This document shows, one piece after another, positions 15,292-22,769 of a DNA stretch of 25,139 nt; position 1 is the stretch's first letter, and each line of letters begins with the position of its first letter. The stretch covers positions 1 through 25,139 of the forward strand of contig JASJGJ010000164.1 in assembly GCA_033791605.1 (NCBI GenBank), written 5' to 3'. The DNA is from Porticoccus sp033791605 (GTDB taxonomy: Bacteria > Pseudomonadota > Gammaproteobacteria > Pseudomonadales > Porticoccaceae). Position numbers and translations under genes: made by a program. Below the pieces are notes generated by a model. The model saw only the letters and a program-made list of their open reading frames with translations. It was not told the origin of the DNA and made no database searches.

Positions 15292-15339
15292 GTTGATTTG
15301 GTTAACGTCGCGTTAGGTCGGTATGGGGGATTGTCATCT

Positions 15340-15642
15340 ATGAACTTCATATATCGGGTCGCATTTTCTTGCTACCTTGTTGTTTGCATAACTGCCTGCG
15401 CACCTTCTTCTAGCAGCGAACCCATTACTACCGAAGTTATTCCAGAAAAGTTCACTGAGTGCGTAGAACCAAGGCCACAAATTTGCACCCGGGAATACAT
15501 GCCAGTATGCGCAACTAAGTACACTGCTATAGAGTGTGTTACATCGCCTTGCCCCGCCAAGGAGGTAACGTATGCGACTGGCTGTGCCGCATGTGCTGAT
15601 TCGAAGGTTCGCTATTACACGACAGGGGAATGTGCGTCATGA
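15340..15642 (+). CDS. Lipoprotein with Kazal-like cysteine domain
   Basis: A 100-residue exported lipoprotein from the ATG at 15340, which has GGGGGA ten bases upstream; the frame begins 14 codons earlier without such support. The signal sequence MNFIYRVAFSCYLVVCITAC ends in the lipobox ITAC. After a Ser-rich linker, the mature part has many cysteines, including PQICTREYMPVCATKYTA and ECVTSPCPAKEVTYATGCAA. The CTREYMPVCA core is like the Kazal-type fold of small bacterial protease-inhibitor lipoproteins. It is probably anchored in the outer membrane. The function as an inhibitor is an inference from the motif. Confidence 0.65.
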   Translation: MNFIYRVAFSCYLVVCITACAPSSSSEPITTEVIPEKFTECVEPRPQICTREYMPVCATKYTAIECVTSPCPAKEVTYATGCAACADSKVRYYTTGECAS

Positions 15643-15947
15643 GTATAAAGCCTGTTAACACGTTGCGAAAAGGGACAGAAAAACCATTGGTTTTCCTTCC
15701 TTTTTCAAGCCGTTATGATGCGTCAAGAATTAGAAACATTTGTGGAGGGTTTGTGCGGTAGATCGTCTTGCAGGCGAATAAGACTCGGCAATGGGAATAA
15801 TTAGGGTCAGAATAAATACTAACTATTCTTCCGTAAAACACATTAATTATATTAATTCTCTTGAAGTAAAGCTTGCAAAAATTCATATTGTGACTCTATT
15901 TTATATTTTAAAATGAACTCTAAAACACTTTTTCACTGAGGTTTAAG
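15643..15947. other. Intergenic region with possible REP-transposase remnants
   Basis: No standing gene is seen. Two motifs often seen next to REP-associated transposases occur: GGGACAG near 15672, followed by AAAACCA-T-TGGTTTT (a 7-bp dyad), and GGGTCAGAATAAA near 15804. Between them a 29-codon frame (15715-15804) reads MMRQELETFVEGLCGRSS, then CRRIRLGNGNN, which may be a transposase tail. A GAGG just upstream of 15948 is the trxC ribosome-binding site. Confidence 0.3.
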
Positions 15948-16394
15948 ATGACTGATTCATCTATTCAAATAGTTTGCTCAAATTGCAGTACGAAAAATCG
16001 GCTATCCAAGGTTAAACTCAATGACCATCCTCTCTGCGGGAAGTGTGGGAAACCTGTTCTTTCAATAAGTCCTATTGTGGGTAGCGATAAAAACTTTAGT
16101 CGTTATGTTACACACAATGATTTGCCCGTGGTTGTGGACTTCTGGGCTCCATGGTGTGGGCCGTGTAAACAATTTGCGCCCACCTTTGAACAGGTGGCAG
16201 GTGAAATGTCTACTCAGGCTTGTTTTGTGAAGTTAGATACTGAAATCAATCAAAACACCGCAGGTGGTCATAATATTCGTTCGATTCCTACTTTAATGAT
16301 ATTTCATCATGGCAAAGAAATTGCGCGTATGTCGGGGGCTTTACCGAAACCACAATTTAAACAATGGCTAGCTCAAAATTTACCTTCTCTTTGA
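15948..16394 (+). CDS. trxC: Thioredoxin 2 with N-terminal zinc ribbon
   Basis: A 148-residue cytoplasmic disulfide reductase. Residues 1-40 carry two CxxC pairs (CSNC and CGKC) that form the zinc ribbon defining Trx2. The thioredoxin fold follows, with the active site WAPWCGPCKQFAP and the cis-proline region IRSIPTLMIFHHGKE. Length is that of E. coli TrxC. GAGG lies six bases before the ATG. It is a monocistronic plus-strand gene and could supply reducing power to thiol systems such as the peroxiredoxin encoded at 9469-10116, though no sequence evidence links them. Confidence 0.93.
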   Translation: MTDSSIQIVCSNCSTKNRLSKVKLNDHPLCGKCGKPVLSISPIVGSDKNFSRYVTHNDLPVVVDFWAPWCGPCKQFAPTFEQVAGEMSTQACFVKLDTEINQNTAGGHNIRSIPTLMIFHHGKEIARMSGALPKPQFKQWLAQNLPSL

Positions 16395-16441
16395 ATATCC
16401 AATAACTAATAATAAGAAATTAAACAATTTTCTTAAGGTCA

Positions 16442-16492
16442 ATGATGAAAAAGTTACTGCCCATATCATCTTTTCTTCTACTTACACATTAA
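16442..16492 (+). pseudogene. Truncated signal-peptide start of a lost exported protein
   Basis: AAGGTC followed closely by ATG starts a 16-codon frame, MMKKLLPISSFLLLTH, which looks like the N-terminal part of a secretion signal before an immediate TAA. It is probably the surviving head of a deleted exported-protein gene; a chance match cannot be excluded. It begins the decayed stretch 16395-17091, which otherwise holds the terminator at 16579 and the zinc-ribbon remnant at 16793. Confidence 0.3.
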
Positions 16493-16578
16493 AAGGGAAG
16501 TACCGAACATTTGATAACTGATACCCAGGGTAGCGAATGACACATAATAATCAATTTCGCCTTCGTCTGGACAACCTT

Positions 16579-16604
16579 ATACTTCGCTTCAGCGAGTATT
16601 TTTT
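16579..16604 (+). terminator. Rho-independent terminator
   Basis: ATAC(T)TCGC-TTCA-GCGAGTAT forms an 8-bp stem with one bulged T and a four-base loop, followed directly by a run of six T. It lies 185 bases past the trxC stop and ends the transcript leaving that gene or the truncated frame after it. Confidence 0.6.
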
Positions 16605-16792
16605 GTCTTAAAGTGAGTCTAAATTTTCGACATTTTTTAATCAGCTAGATTGATTTCCCTTGTATCATCATAGCCCTAACGTCTGGTTTATTTTGGCGGC
16701 TTTAAGGCAGTGCTTAGATATTGTTTTTTAGGTTGTCGATTATGATCAACTACCTAATTCCTGAATGATAATAGTGCATGGAGGCTTGTTAG

Positions 16793-16993
16793 CTAACAGT
16801 TAGGCTTCTTGGTTCGTCACTCGCCATCAGAGATCATGTTCGGTCTTTGCGTGAACGACATGATTCGACTACTATTTGTTCAAAGTGTAACTCTAATCTT
16901 GTAGAGCGAACGGCGAGTAAGGGGATTAATACAAGCTCTAAATTTTTAGGATGCGAAAACTACCAGCGATCTAGATTTACCAGAAGCGAATAA
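16793..16993 (+). pseudogene. C-terminal zinc-ribbon remnant of a NERD-nuclease/topoisomerase-like gene
   Basis: A 66-codon open frame without a proper start ends at TAA 16991-16993. Its second half reads DHVRSLRERHDSTTICSKCN, then SNLVERTASKGINTSSKFLG and CENYQRSRFTR. This is the zf-C4-topoisomerase ribbon found at the end of type I topoisomerases and of NERD-domain proteins; the preceding HVRSLRERH helix favours the latter. The fourth zinc cysteine, expected in the NYPKCRF context, is serine here. The missing N-terminal part and lost ligand show decay. Confidence 0.55.
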
Positions 16994-17091
16994 TTAAGTG
17001 CCTGTAGATGCAGTACGCCGCACTGAACTAACCTTTTGCCAGCCCTGAACTAAAGTGTTAAATATATAAATAGGTTAACTAGGACATTTCC

Positions 17092-17421
17092 ATGGCAACC
17101 CATCATGCATCACCCTCTGAAATTATTGATTTGGACACTTGGGCGCAAGACTTGCCGCATGAACATGCCAAAGTCATTGTGAAAACACATGAAATGGAAC
17201 TTGCCCGTCTTGTGTTTCCGGCGGGCGGCGAATTTCCAGATCACAGTGTATCAGGACCAATTGTGGTTCATTGCGTAAAGGGTGAGATAGAGTTTACAGC
17301 CATGAGCGAAACGCGAATTCTAAAAGCTGGTCAGTTACTGTATTTGATGCCTGGCGAGCAGCACTCTCTTCGAGCAATAACAAATGCGGTTGTCTTGCTC
17401 ACTATAATTTTTAAGGTTTAA
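17092..17421 (+). CDS. Single-domain cupin protein
   Basis: A 109-residue protein with one cupin barrel. The first motif is FPAGGEFPDHSVSGPIVVHCVKGEIEF (around 44-70). The second is LKAGQLLYLMPGEQHSLRAI (around 79-98). A possible metal site is formed by His52, Glu66 and His94, though the first motif lacks the usual HxH pair. The family includes many small binding or catalytic proteins and the substrate is unknown. AGGA lies upstream of the ATG. It precedes sdhB by 98 bases in the same direction, so a shared transcript with sdhB and the antiporter is possible. Confidence 0.8.
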   Translation: MATHHASPSEIIDLDTWAQDLPHEHAKVIVKTHEMELARLVFPAGGEFPDHSVSGPIVVHCVKGEIEFTAMSETRILKAGQLLYLMPGEQHSLRAITNAVVLLTIIFKV

Positions 17422-17519
17422 ACAATTAAAGAGTGTAGATGCAGCTGGTGAAGAAAGAGTATCTATGTTTTCAGTTTGTAGCCAGCAAATCTTTAACAGA
17501 ATGCAATAGAGAGGCAACC

Positions 17520-18269
17520 ATGAAAATCAGCATCTACCGTTACCTACCTGAAGAAGATGAAGCGCCTCGAATGCAAGATTATACGATGGAGCTTGAGCCC
17601 GGAAAGGACATGATGTTGCTGGATGTTCTAGAGCGCCTCAAGGAGCAGGACCCAACCCTAACGTATCGGCGAAGTTGTCGCGAAGGAGTTTGTGGTTCCG
17701 ATGGTATGAATGTCAATGGATCAAACTGCCTAGCTTGTATCACTAGTATTTCAACCCTACTCAATGGTGGCGAACTACCTTCTGGGCAACGTGTTTACCC
17801 AAACCGGGGGGATGCAGATATTGTTATTCGTCCCTTACCAGGCCTACCCGTAATACGCGATCTAGTCGTCGATATGACAATGTTCTTAAAACAGTATGAG
17901 CGTATCAAACCCTATTTAATTAATGATAAGCCGGCACCAGCTATAGAGCGGCTTCAATCGCCGGAGGATAGGGCAAAGCTGGATGGGCTTTACGAATGCA
18001 TATTGTGTGGCTGCTGTTCGACACAGTGTCCTTCTTGGTGGTGGAATCCGGAAAAGTTTGTAGGTCCCGCGGGGCTATTGAATGCCTACCGTTTTCTTAT
18101 TGATTCTCGTGATACTGCAAGAGAAGAACGATTATCAGAACTTCAAGATCCATTCAGTGTATTTCGTTGTAAAACTATTTTGAATTGTATTTCGTTTTGC
18201 CCAAAAAAACTTAAACCGCGCGTAGCCATTGGTAAGATAGAAAAAATGTTGCTTAAAACAGGAACGTAA
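17520..18269 (+). CDS. sdhB: Succinate dehydrogenase iron-sulfur subunit, orphan copy
   Basis: A 249-residue electron-transfer subunit. I chose the ATG at 17520, which has GAGG six bases upstream; the frame extends further left without family similarity. The 2Fe-2S site has Cys53, Cys58, Asp61 and Cys73 in CREGVCGSDG...CLAC, with Asp as third ligand as in E. coli SdhB. The ferredoxin part has CILCGCCSTQC (Cys160, 163, 166, 170) for the 4Fe-4S cluster and CKTILNCISFC (Cys217, 223, 227) completing the 3Fe-4S and 4Fe-4S sets. All ligands are intact. The usual sdhC, sdhD and sdhA neighbours are absent. It may be a second copy, or the one copy separated from its operon. Confidence 0.9.
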   Translation: MKISIYRYLPEEDEAPRMQDYTMELEPGKDMMLLDVLERLKEQDPTLTYRRSCREGVCGSDGMNVNGSNCLACITSISTLLNGGELPSGQRVYPNRGDADIVIRPLPGLPVIRDLVVDMTMFLKQYERIKPYLINDKPAPAIERLQSPEDRAKLDGLYECILCGCCSTQCPSWWWNPEKFVGPAGLLNAYRFLIDSRDTAREERLSELQDPFSVFRCKTILNCISFCPKKLKPRVAIGKIEKMLLKTGT

Positions 18270-18359
18270 TAGATATAGGCTAACAATTAACAAAGAAAGA
18301 CTGGGGGTGAATCAAAGGACTGAATGAACGATCATTTGCTGCACTACAAGGAGTAGGTA

Positions 18360-20141
18360 ATGGATATGTTACACAGTACAACTGTTCTCATGGGTGCTGC
18401 AGTGATTGTCGTTTCAATTTTTAAAAAAATGGGATTTGGATCGATATTAGGATATATCGTTGCTGGATTAATTATTGGACCTTGGGGCCTTGATCTCATT
18501 GCAAACGCAGAAAATATCCTACACTTTTCTGAAATTGGTGTGGTTTTTTTGCTATTCATTATCGGTTTAGAAATGAATCCTGCACGTTTGTGGGTATTGA
18601 AGCGATTCATATTTGGTTTAGGCGGCACACAGGTTTTAATTACTACGCTCATCCTCACAGTTATGGCCTATTTAGTTCTAGGCTCATGGGTTACGGCTGC
18701 CGTGGTGGGCTTTGGTTTATCGCTATCCAGTACCGCATTTGGATTACAGCTCATCGCTGAAAGAAAGGAGCTCTCCTCTCCACATGGCCGAGCAGCACTT
18801 CATATATTGTTACTTCAAGATTTAGCAGTCATTCCAGTTTTGGCATTAATTCCTATTATCGCGGCTAATGATATAAGCTCAGGCGCAGACATTATTGAGG
18901 ATATATTTAGATCGATAGGGGTACTTATAGCTTTTTGGCTCTTTGCACGCTTTCTTTTACGACCGATGCTCCGTTTTGTCGCTGCCACTCGAATACATGA
19001 AATATTTGTATCTGCTGCATTGTTGTTAGTTCTTGGCTCTGCTTTGGTGATGCAGGCTGTAGGTATATCTATGGCGCTGGGCGCTTTTCTGGCCGGTGTG
19101 CTAGTTGCTGATTCAGAATACCGCCATCAACTGGAATCTGATATAGAACCCTTTAAGGGGTTATTGTTGGGCTTATTTTTTATAGCTGTCGGGATGTCTG
19201 CAAATTTAGGGTTGCTTGTCGAGCAGACAGCTAACGTTTTGATTATTGTTATCGGTATCGTTTTGTTCAAGGGTGTTGTTTTGTATGCACTTGGACGTAT
19301 CACTAAGCTGAATGGTAGGGACTCACTCTTGTTGTCGGCCTGCTTGAGTCAAGGAGGTGAATTTGGCTTCATTTTATTTACCCTGGCGGCGGGCCATAAT
19401 CTTATGACGGTCGAACTTAAAGACTTGCTGATTGTGGCGGTGACATTATCAATGGCAACAACACCGCTCATTTTATTTTTGGCTGAGCAGTTCATCCATA
19501 GGCTATCAAAGAAAGAAGAAGAACCAGAGTATGATGATATAGATTCGACTGATTCAAAAGTAATCGTGGCAGGTTTTGGGCGATTTGGTCAAATTATTTC
19601 AAGGATAATGCGAACGCAGGATATTCATTTTACAGCAATAGAAATTGATCCTAATCACGTCGACTTTGTCCGTAGGCTTGGCAATAAAGTTTATTATGGT
19701 GATGCATCACAAAAACAGCTTTTAGATACCGCCAGTACAGAAAAGGCCGAAATATTCGTACTTGCAATAGGCCATATTGAAACCTCATTAAAGATTGCCG
19801 AACTAGTTAAACGTGAATACCCCAGCATCAAATTATACGCCCGCGCTCGTACACGTATGCATGAAATGCGACTTCGTGCTGTGGGTGCGGATGCCATTAT
19901 TCGCGATACCTTGCTATCGAGTATTCATCTCGCGGAAAAAATTCTATTATCGTTAGGGCTCTCCTCAGATAAAGCAGCCCATGTAAGAGAGCGATTTTAC
20001 CAACATGATACTGAAACTTTGAACAAGCAATATGCCTATCGAGGCGATCAAAAAATGTTGATTAAAACATCTTACGAAGCCGCACAAGAACTGGAAGAGT
20101 TGTTCGCTGAAGATAAAACTAATTATTCTAAAACTTCTTAG
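18360..20141 (+). CDS. CPA2 cation:proton antiporter with RCK domain (Kef-type)
   Basis: A 593-residue inner-membrane monovalent-cation antiporter or K+ efflux system. The membrane part (about 1-385) has twelve or so helices, including FKKMGFGSILGYIVAGLIIG, VGFGLSLSSTAFGLQLIAE, HILLLQDLAVIPVLALIPII and MALGAFLAGVLVADSEYRHQ, all characteristic of KefB/KefC/YbaL proteins. A cytoplasmic TrkA-N (RCK) domain starts near residue 400 with VIVAGFGRFGQIISRIM (nucleotide-binding GxGxxG) and continues to about 530. AAGGAG lies before the ATG. The KefG/KefF partner is not adjacent, so the KefB/C versus YbaL identity is open. It is the last core-type gene before the cassette array. Confidence 0.92.
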   Translation: MDMLHSTTVLMGAAVIVVSIFKKMGFGSILGYIVAGLIIGPWGLDLIANAENILHFSEIGVVFLLFIIGLEMNPARLWVLKRFIFGLGGTQVLITTLILTVMAYLVLGSWVTAAVVGFGLSLSSTAFGLQLIAERKELSSPHGRAALHILLLQDLAVIPVLALIPIIAANDISSGADIIEDIFRSIGVLIAFWLFARFLLRPMLRFVAATRIHEIFVSAALLLVLGSALVMQAVGISMALGAFLAGVLVADSEYRHQLESDIEPFKGLLLGLFFIAVGMSANLGLLVEQTANVLIIVIGIVLFKGVVLYALGRITKLNGRDSLLLSACLSQGGEFGFILFTLAAGHNLMTVELKDLLIVAVTLSMATTPLILFLAEQFIHRLSKKEEEPEYDDIDSTDSKVIVAGFGRFGQIISRIMRTQDIHFTAIEIDPNHVDFVRRLGNKVYYGDASQKQLLDTASTEKAEIFVLAIGHIETSLKIAELVKREYPSIKLYARARTRMHEMRLRAVGADAIIRDTLLSSIHLAEKILLSLGLSSDKAAHVRERFYQHDTETLNKQYAYRGDQKMLIKTSYEAAQELEELFAEDKTNYSKTS

Positions 20142-20495
20142 GTGGCAGCCCAGTCGAGATGTAACAGATAATCAAAGTAATATTTATAACAAAAAAATAG
20201 GCATTTAAATTAAAGGTCGGTGCATCAATACCGAGTGTGATAGAGGTGCATTTTCTTTGTTTGATTTCGGCTCTGGCTTGATGAGATAGCCTGATAGGCT
20301 TTAGGGGACCATATATCACCCCATGATTTTAACTCATTTTTAATGTAACTAATTGATGGTAGAGTAAAAAACAACGGATTATAACTTTAGTTGAAATGAA
20401 ACATATGGAAATAATGCCTTCTTTACTAATCCAGACAAAATTATTGTCGATGATAACCTTTTGATTCAGCGAGGATAGCGTGTTGATTCATAAAT
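20142..20495. other. Gene-free stretch between antiporter and cassette array
   Basis: No supported gene is seen in 354 bases; plus frames are 22 codons or shorter and a 63-codon minus frame looks random. AGCCT-GAT-AGGCT (20288-20300) followed by TTTA is a weak terminator-like hairpin. No integrase gene and no attI site can be recognised before the first attC-like site. Confidence 0.45.
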
Positions 20496-20549
20496 GTATA
20501 AAAAGTGATATCCCCGGACCATAGGGTCCGCTTTATCACACTGTTATGC
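20496..20549 (+). repeat. Compact attC-like hairpin, copy 1
   Basis: R''-like GTATAAA, then stem GTGATA/TATCAC, inner stem CGGACC/GGTCCG with loop ATAG, and R'-like GTTATGC at 20543-20549. The layout copies attC (R-spacer-L-loop-L-spacer-R), but the usual AAC of R'' is AAA. Its inner sequence is nearly identical to the copy at 22770. Confidence 0.55.
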
Positions 20550-20569
20550 ATCGGGAGAGATAGCGTCGT

Positions 20570-20812
20570 ATGAAATATAGGAAGTATGCGTTACCAGCAT
20601 ATACAATCTATATCCTCAGCTACTTAGCTATCGTTGCTGTCTCAATTAGTATTGAAGGCTGGAGTTTTAGCTCAGAAGCAATATTTGAAATTGCTAAATT
20701 TATTCTTTTGCCATTGCTGATTTGCTTAGTCATAGGTCTACTGATCTGGCTATTTAAACGGGAAAATTTTTCGCATATTCCATGGCATCTATGGCTTTTA
20801 TGTCGCCTATAG
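20570..20812 (+). CDS. Small cassette-encoded membrane protein, probably frameshifted
   Basis: An 80-residue protein with two hydrophobic segments (AYTIYILSYLAIVAVSIS and AKFILLPLLICLVIGLLIWL); the family is not recognised. The tail HIPWHLWLLCRL is abrupt. In another frame the same region, from ATG 20782, reads MASMAFMSPIGVFINLLSAY, then LLWWSASNA, and stops at 20871, inside the R'' box GCATAAC of the following attC. Cassette genes often end there. A single frameshift near 20775 would join both parts to a three-helix protein of about 100 residues. GGGAGAGAT upstream of the ATG gives a ribosome-binding site. The gene follows the GTTATGC junction by about 20 bases. Confidence 0.6.
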   Translation: MKYRKYALPAYTIYILSYLAIVAVSISIEGWSFSSEAIFEIAKFILLPLLICLVIGLLIWLFKRENFSHIPWHLWLLCRL

Positions 20813-20865
20813 GCGTATTCATAAATTTACTATCGGCTTATCTACTATGGTGGTCTGCAAGTAAT

Positions 20866-20961
20866 GCATAACAAGTTGCTCAAGTATGTTTCAGCCGCAA
20901 GCGTGGCCTCCACGGGACAGCCTACACTGCGTTCCGGCTGTCCCTTAGCAAGGCGTTAGCC
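20866..20961 (+). repeat. attC site (complete) of the first cassette
   Basis: R'' GCATAAC, L'' TTGCTCAAG, inner dyad GGGACAGCC/GGCTGTCCC, L' CTTAGCAA and R' GTTAGCC. L'' pairs with L' except for one extra C, which matches the extrahelical base of folded attC. R'' is the exact complement of TTATGC at this cassette's start (20544) plus the cut G. This is the strongest recombination-site signature in the array. Confidence 0.82.
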
Positions 20962-20975
20962 CACAAGAGGTGTAA

Positions 20976-21419
20976 ATGTACGGCATACTTTTACTACTAC
21001 ATATTCTTGCCGCAACGATATGGACAGGTGGGCATATTGTTCTTGCTGTCGTTGTACTTCCCAAAGCATTGAAAGAGCAGTCCCCTGAAGTACTTCTCGC
21101 TTTCGAGTCTGTTTATGAAAAAATTGGTATGCCTGCACTCATTGTTCAGGTAGCAACTGGCATCATGTTGGCTCATCGCATGGTTCCAGACTTCACTCAA
21201 TGGTTCAGCGCATCCAATCCGATTTCTCTCACAATAATGGCAAAACTGGGCTTGCTCGCTTTAACCGTTGGCTTTGCGGTTGATGCCAGGTTCCGTGTTG
21301 TACCAAACCTTTCTCCCACAACTCTCAAAGTTATGGCTTGGCATATTATTCCAGTTACCGTATTTTCAATTTTGTTTGTTGTTGTAGGTGTGTCGTTTCG
21401 CACAGGGTGGCTATATTGA
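20976..21419 (+). CDS. CopD-like four-helix membrane protein (cassette)
   Basis: A 147-residue integral membrane protein resembling the CopD/PcoD domain of copper-resistance proteins, here alone and short. Four helices are visible: ILLLLHILAATIWTGGHIVL, MPALIVQVATGIMLAHRMV, ISLTIMAKLGLLALTVGF and VMAWHIIPVTVFSILFVVVG. Conserved histidines (LLLHILAATIWTGGH near the start, LAHR, and AWH in helix 4) suit haem or metal binding. GAGG is placed well upstream of the ATG, which lies 14 bases after the attC R' box. Stand-alone proteins of this kind have no proven substrate; copper import or haem binding are the candidates. The gene ends just before the next attC. Confidence 0.75.
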   Translation: MYGILLLLHILAATIWTGGHIVLAVVVLPKALKEQSPEVLLAFESVYEKIGMPALIVQVATGIMLAHRMVPDFTQWFSASNPISLTIMAKLGLLALTVGFAVDARFRVVPNLSPTTLKVMAWHIIPVTVFSILFVVVGVSFRTGWLY

Positions 21420-21420
21420 G

Positions 21421-21485
21421 CGCTAACAAGGCAAAGCTCATGCGTTGGATCTCGCTACATTCGGGCACTGTTGGCGGCGTTGGGC
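21421..21485 (+). repeat. attC-like site with mismatched halves
   Basis: R'' CGCTAAC (21421-21427) agrees with the cassette start TTAGCC except at one base, and R' is GTTGGGC (21479-21485). The 5' half (AACAAGGCAAAGCTCATGC) is typical of attC, but it does not pair with the 3' half (GCACTGTTGGCGGCGTT). The site may be a chimera formed from two different attC sites. Confidence 0.6.
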
Positions 21486-21584
21486 TTCAAAAGTGATACC
21501 TTCATATCTGGCGGCTGTGGCAGGAAAGACAGTTAGCTCTGGTTTAGGCCTAGAATGGCCGAGTCTAAAAAGGAAATCTCAAGA

Positions 21585-22220
21585 ATGTTGCGGATAGCCT
21601 GGATCAGTTGGATCACAATTACCACGTTGTTATTGGCGGGAAATGCTATGGCCGTTGAGGAAGCGAAATACAATGTACTTCGTGAAGAAGACGGATTCGA
21701 GCTTCGGGAGTACGAGACCCATATTCTCGCTGAGACCACAGTAGATGGGGAGTTTGAAAATGCTGGTAACGAAGCATTTGGCCGCCTGTTCAAGTACATT
21801 TCTGGCAACAATAAACAGCAACAAAAAGTGGAGATGACGTCGCCTGTTGGACAAGAGCCATCGAGTCAGAAGATTGAGATGACATCGCCAGTAGGCCAGC
21901 AGAAGCAGGATGGGAAATGGGTTGTCAGCTTCATGATGCCAGCGTCATTCGAATTGGAAACGACTCCTGAGCCAAAGGATCCAAACGTGTCAATTCGCGA
22001 GGTCCCGGCACGTCTCATTGCTGTGGTACGTTATTCGGGTTTTTGGAGCGAAAAGCGTTACCGTCACAACTTGGAAAAATTACAGGATTGGATAGCGAAT
22101 AAGCACCTGATTTCGGTAGGCGAGCCGATTTGGGCACGGTACAACCCACCATTCATACCTTGGTTCCTTCGTCGCAATGAAGTCTTGGTGCCGGTTGCAT
22201 TCCCAGAATCTGGCGCTTGA
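21585..22220 (+). CDS. SOUL-family haem-binding protein, exported (cassette)
   Basis: A 211-residue protein from the ATG at 21585, preceded by GGAA; a frame start at 21555 would bury the signal. The signal peptide (MLRIAWISWITITTLLLAGN, cleavage after AMA) predicts periplasmic location. The SOUL/HBP domain covers the rest: KYNVLREEDGFELREYETHI, NEAFGRLFKYISG, the paired blocks KVEMTSPVGQ and KIEMTSPVGQ, then WVVSFMMPASFELETTPEP, and AVVRYSGFWSEKRY. The repeated EMTSPVGQ block is a within-family feature that is clear here. It is the third cassette of the array. Haem binding by family members is established mostly in eukaryotes; the bacterial role is open. Confidence 0.88.
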   Translation: MLRIAWISWITITTLLLAGNAMAVEEAKYNVLREEDGFELREYETHILAETTVDGEFENAGNEAFGRLFKYISGNNKQQQKVEMTSPVGQEPSSQKIEMTSPVGQQKQDGKWVVSFMMPASFELETTPEPKDPNVSIREVPARLIAVVRYSGFWSEKRYRHNLEKLQDWIANKHLISVGEPIWARYNPPFIPWFLRRNEVLVPVAFPESGA

Positions 22221-22230
22221 GCTTGGTGCC

Positions 22231-22271
22231 GTTGAATGGACCATAGGGCCTGTTTAATCACACTGTTATAC
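22231..22271 (+). repeat. Truncated attC-like hairpin
   Basis: GGACCATAGGGCC, then ATCACACT and the terminal GTTATAC, match the 3' half of the compact hairpins at 20496 and 22770. The 5' arm (GTGATA) is gone. GTTGAATGGA at 22231-22240 also occurs at 22757-22766 before the intact copy, so this copy looks like an internal deletion of the same element. Confidence 0.5.
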
Positions 22272-22350
22272 AATATTTGAGAGTATTAAAATTTGAAGTT
22301 ATTTAACATCAGGCTTATTTATAACTGATACTTTAGAGAAAGGGGGTGGT

Positions 22351-22746
22351 ATGTATAAAACAATTATTTGTGCAATAGAGATTTGTGATGAAGGAAAAAT
22401 AGTTTTATCGAAGGCTCAAGAGATTGCAAGCAAGTTTAACAGCAAGTTAGTGGTAATTAATGTCCTACCCTACACTCTACTTCCGAAAGACTATCAAAAA
22501 GAACTGAAAGAGAAAGCGGTACCAGGGTTCGATAAAATTATGTCTGAGTTTGATATTCCTAAAAAGAATAGAGTGCTTAAAGTTGGCAAGCCCTACGAGG
22601 TAATCTGCAGTTTGGCTGTGAAAAAACAAGCAGACTTAATCATACTTGGCACTCACTCAAAGAAAGGTCTTCGCTCTCTAATTGGATCTACTGCAACTGG
22701 CGTTACAAATACCGCTAGCTGTGATGTTTCACTGGTTAGGGTTTAG
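22351..22746 (+). CDS. Universal stress protein (UspA family, cassette)
   Basis: A 131-residue single-domain universal stress protein. It starts MYKTIICAIEICDEGKIVLS and ends with the ATP-binding signature LGTHSKKGLRSLIGSTATGV and SCDVSLVRV. The GxHxxxG and GS/T parts of the nucleotide motif are present, so ATP binding is likely. AGAAAGGGGGTGGT precedes the ATG. It is the fourth cassette; an earlier junction at 22265 leaves a leader of about 85 bases. The role in the host cannot be read from sequence. Confidence 0.88.
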   Translation: MYKTIICAIEICDEGKIVLSKAQEIASKFNSKLVVINVLPYTLLPKDYQKELKEKAVPGFDKIMSEFDIPKKNRVLKVGKPYEVICSLAVKKQADLIILGTHSKKGLRSLIGSTATGVTNTASCDVSLVRV

Positions 22747-22769
22747 TTTTGGTAAAGTTGAATGGATTT

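Noticed and set aside
15296..15312. GTTAAC...GCGTTAGGT before the Kazal-like lipoprotein as an attC R' box
   Set aside because: No L stems and no complementary R'' box at the end of the following gene.
20306..20319. GGACCATA next to TATCAC, resembling the compact hairpin core
   Set aside because: Too short, no stem and no R' box; treated as chance or an unprovable relic.
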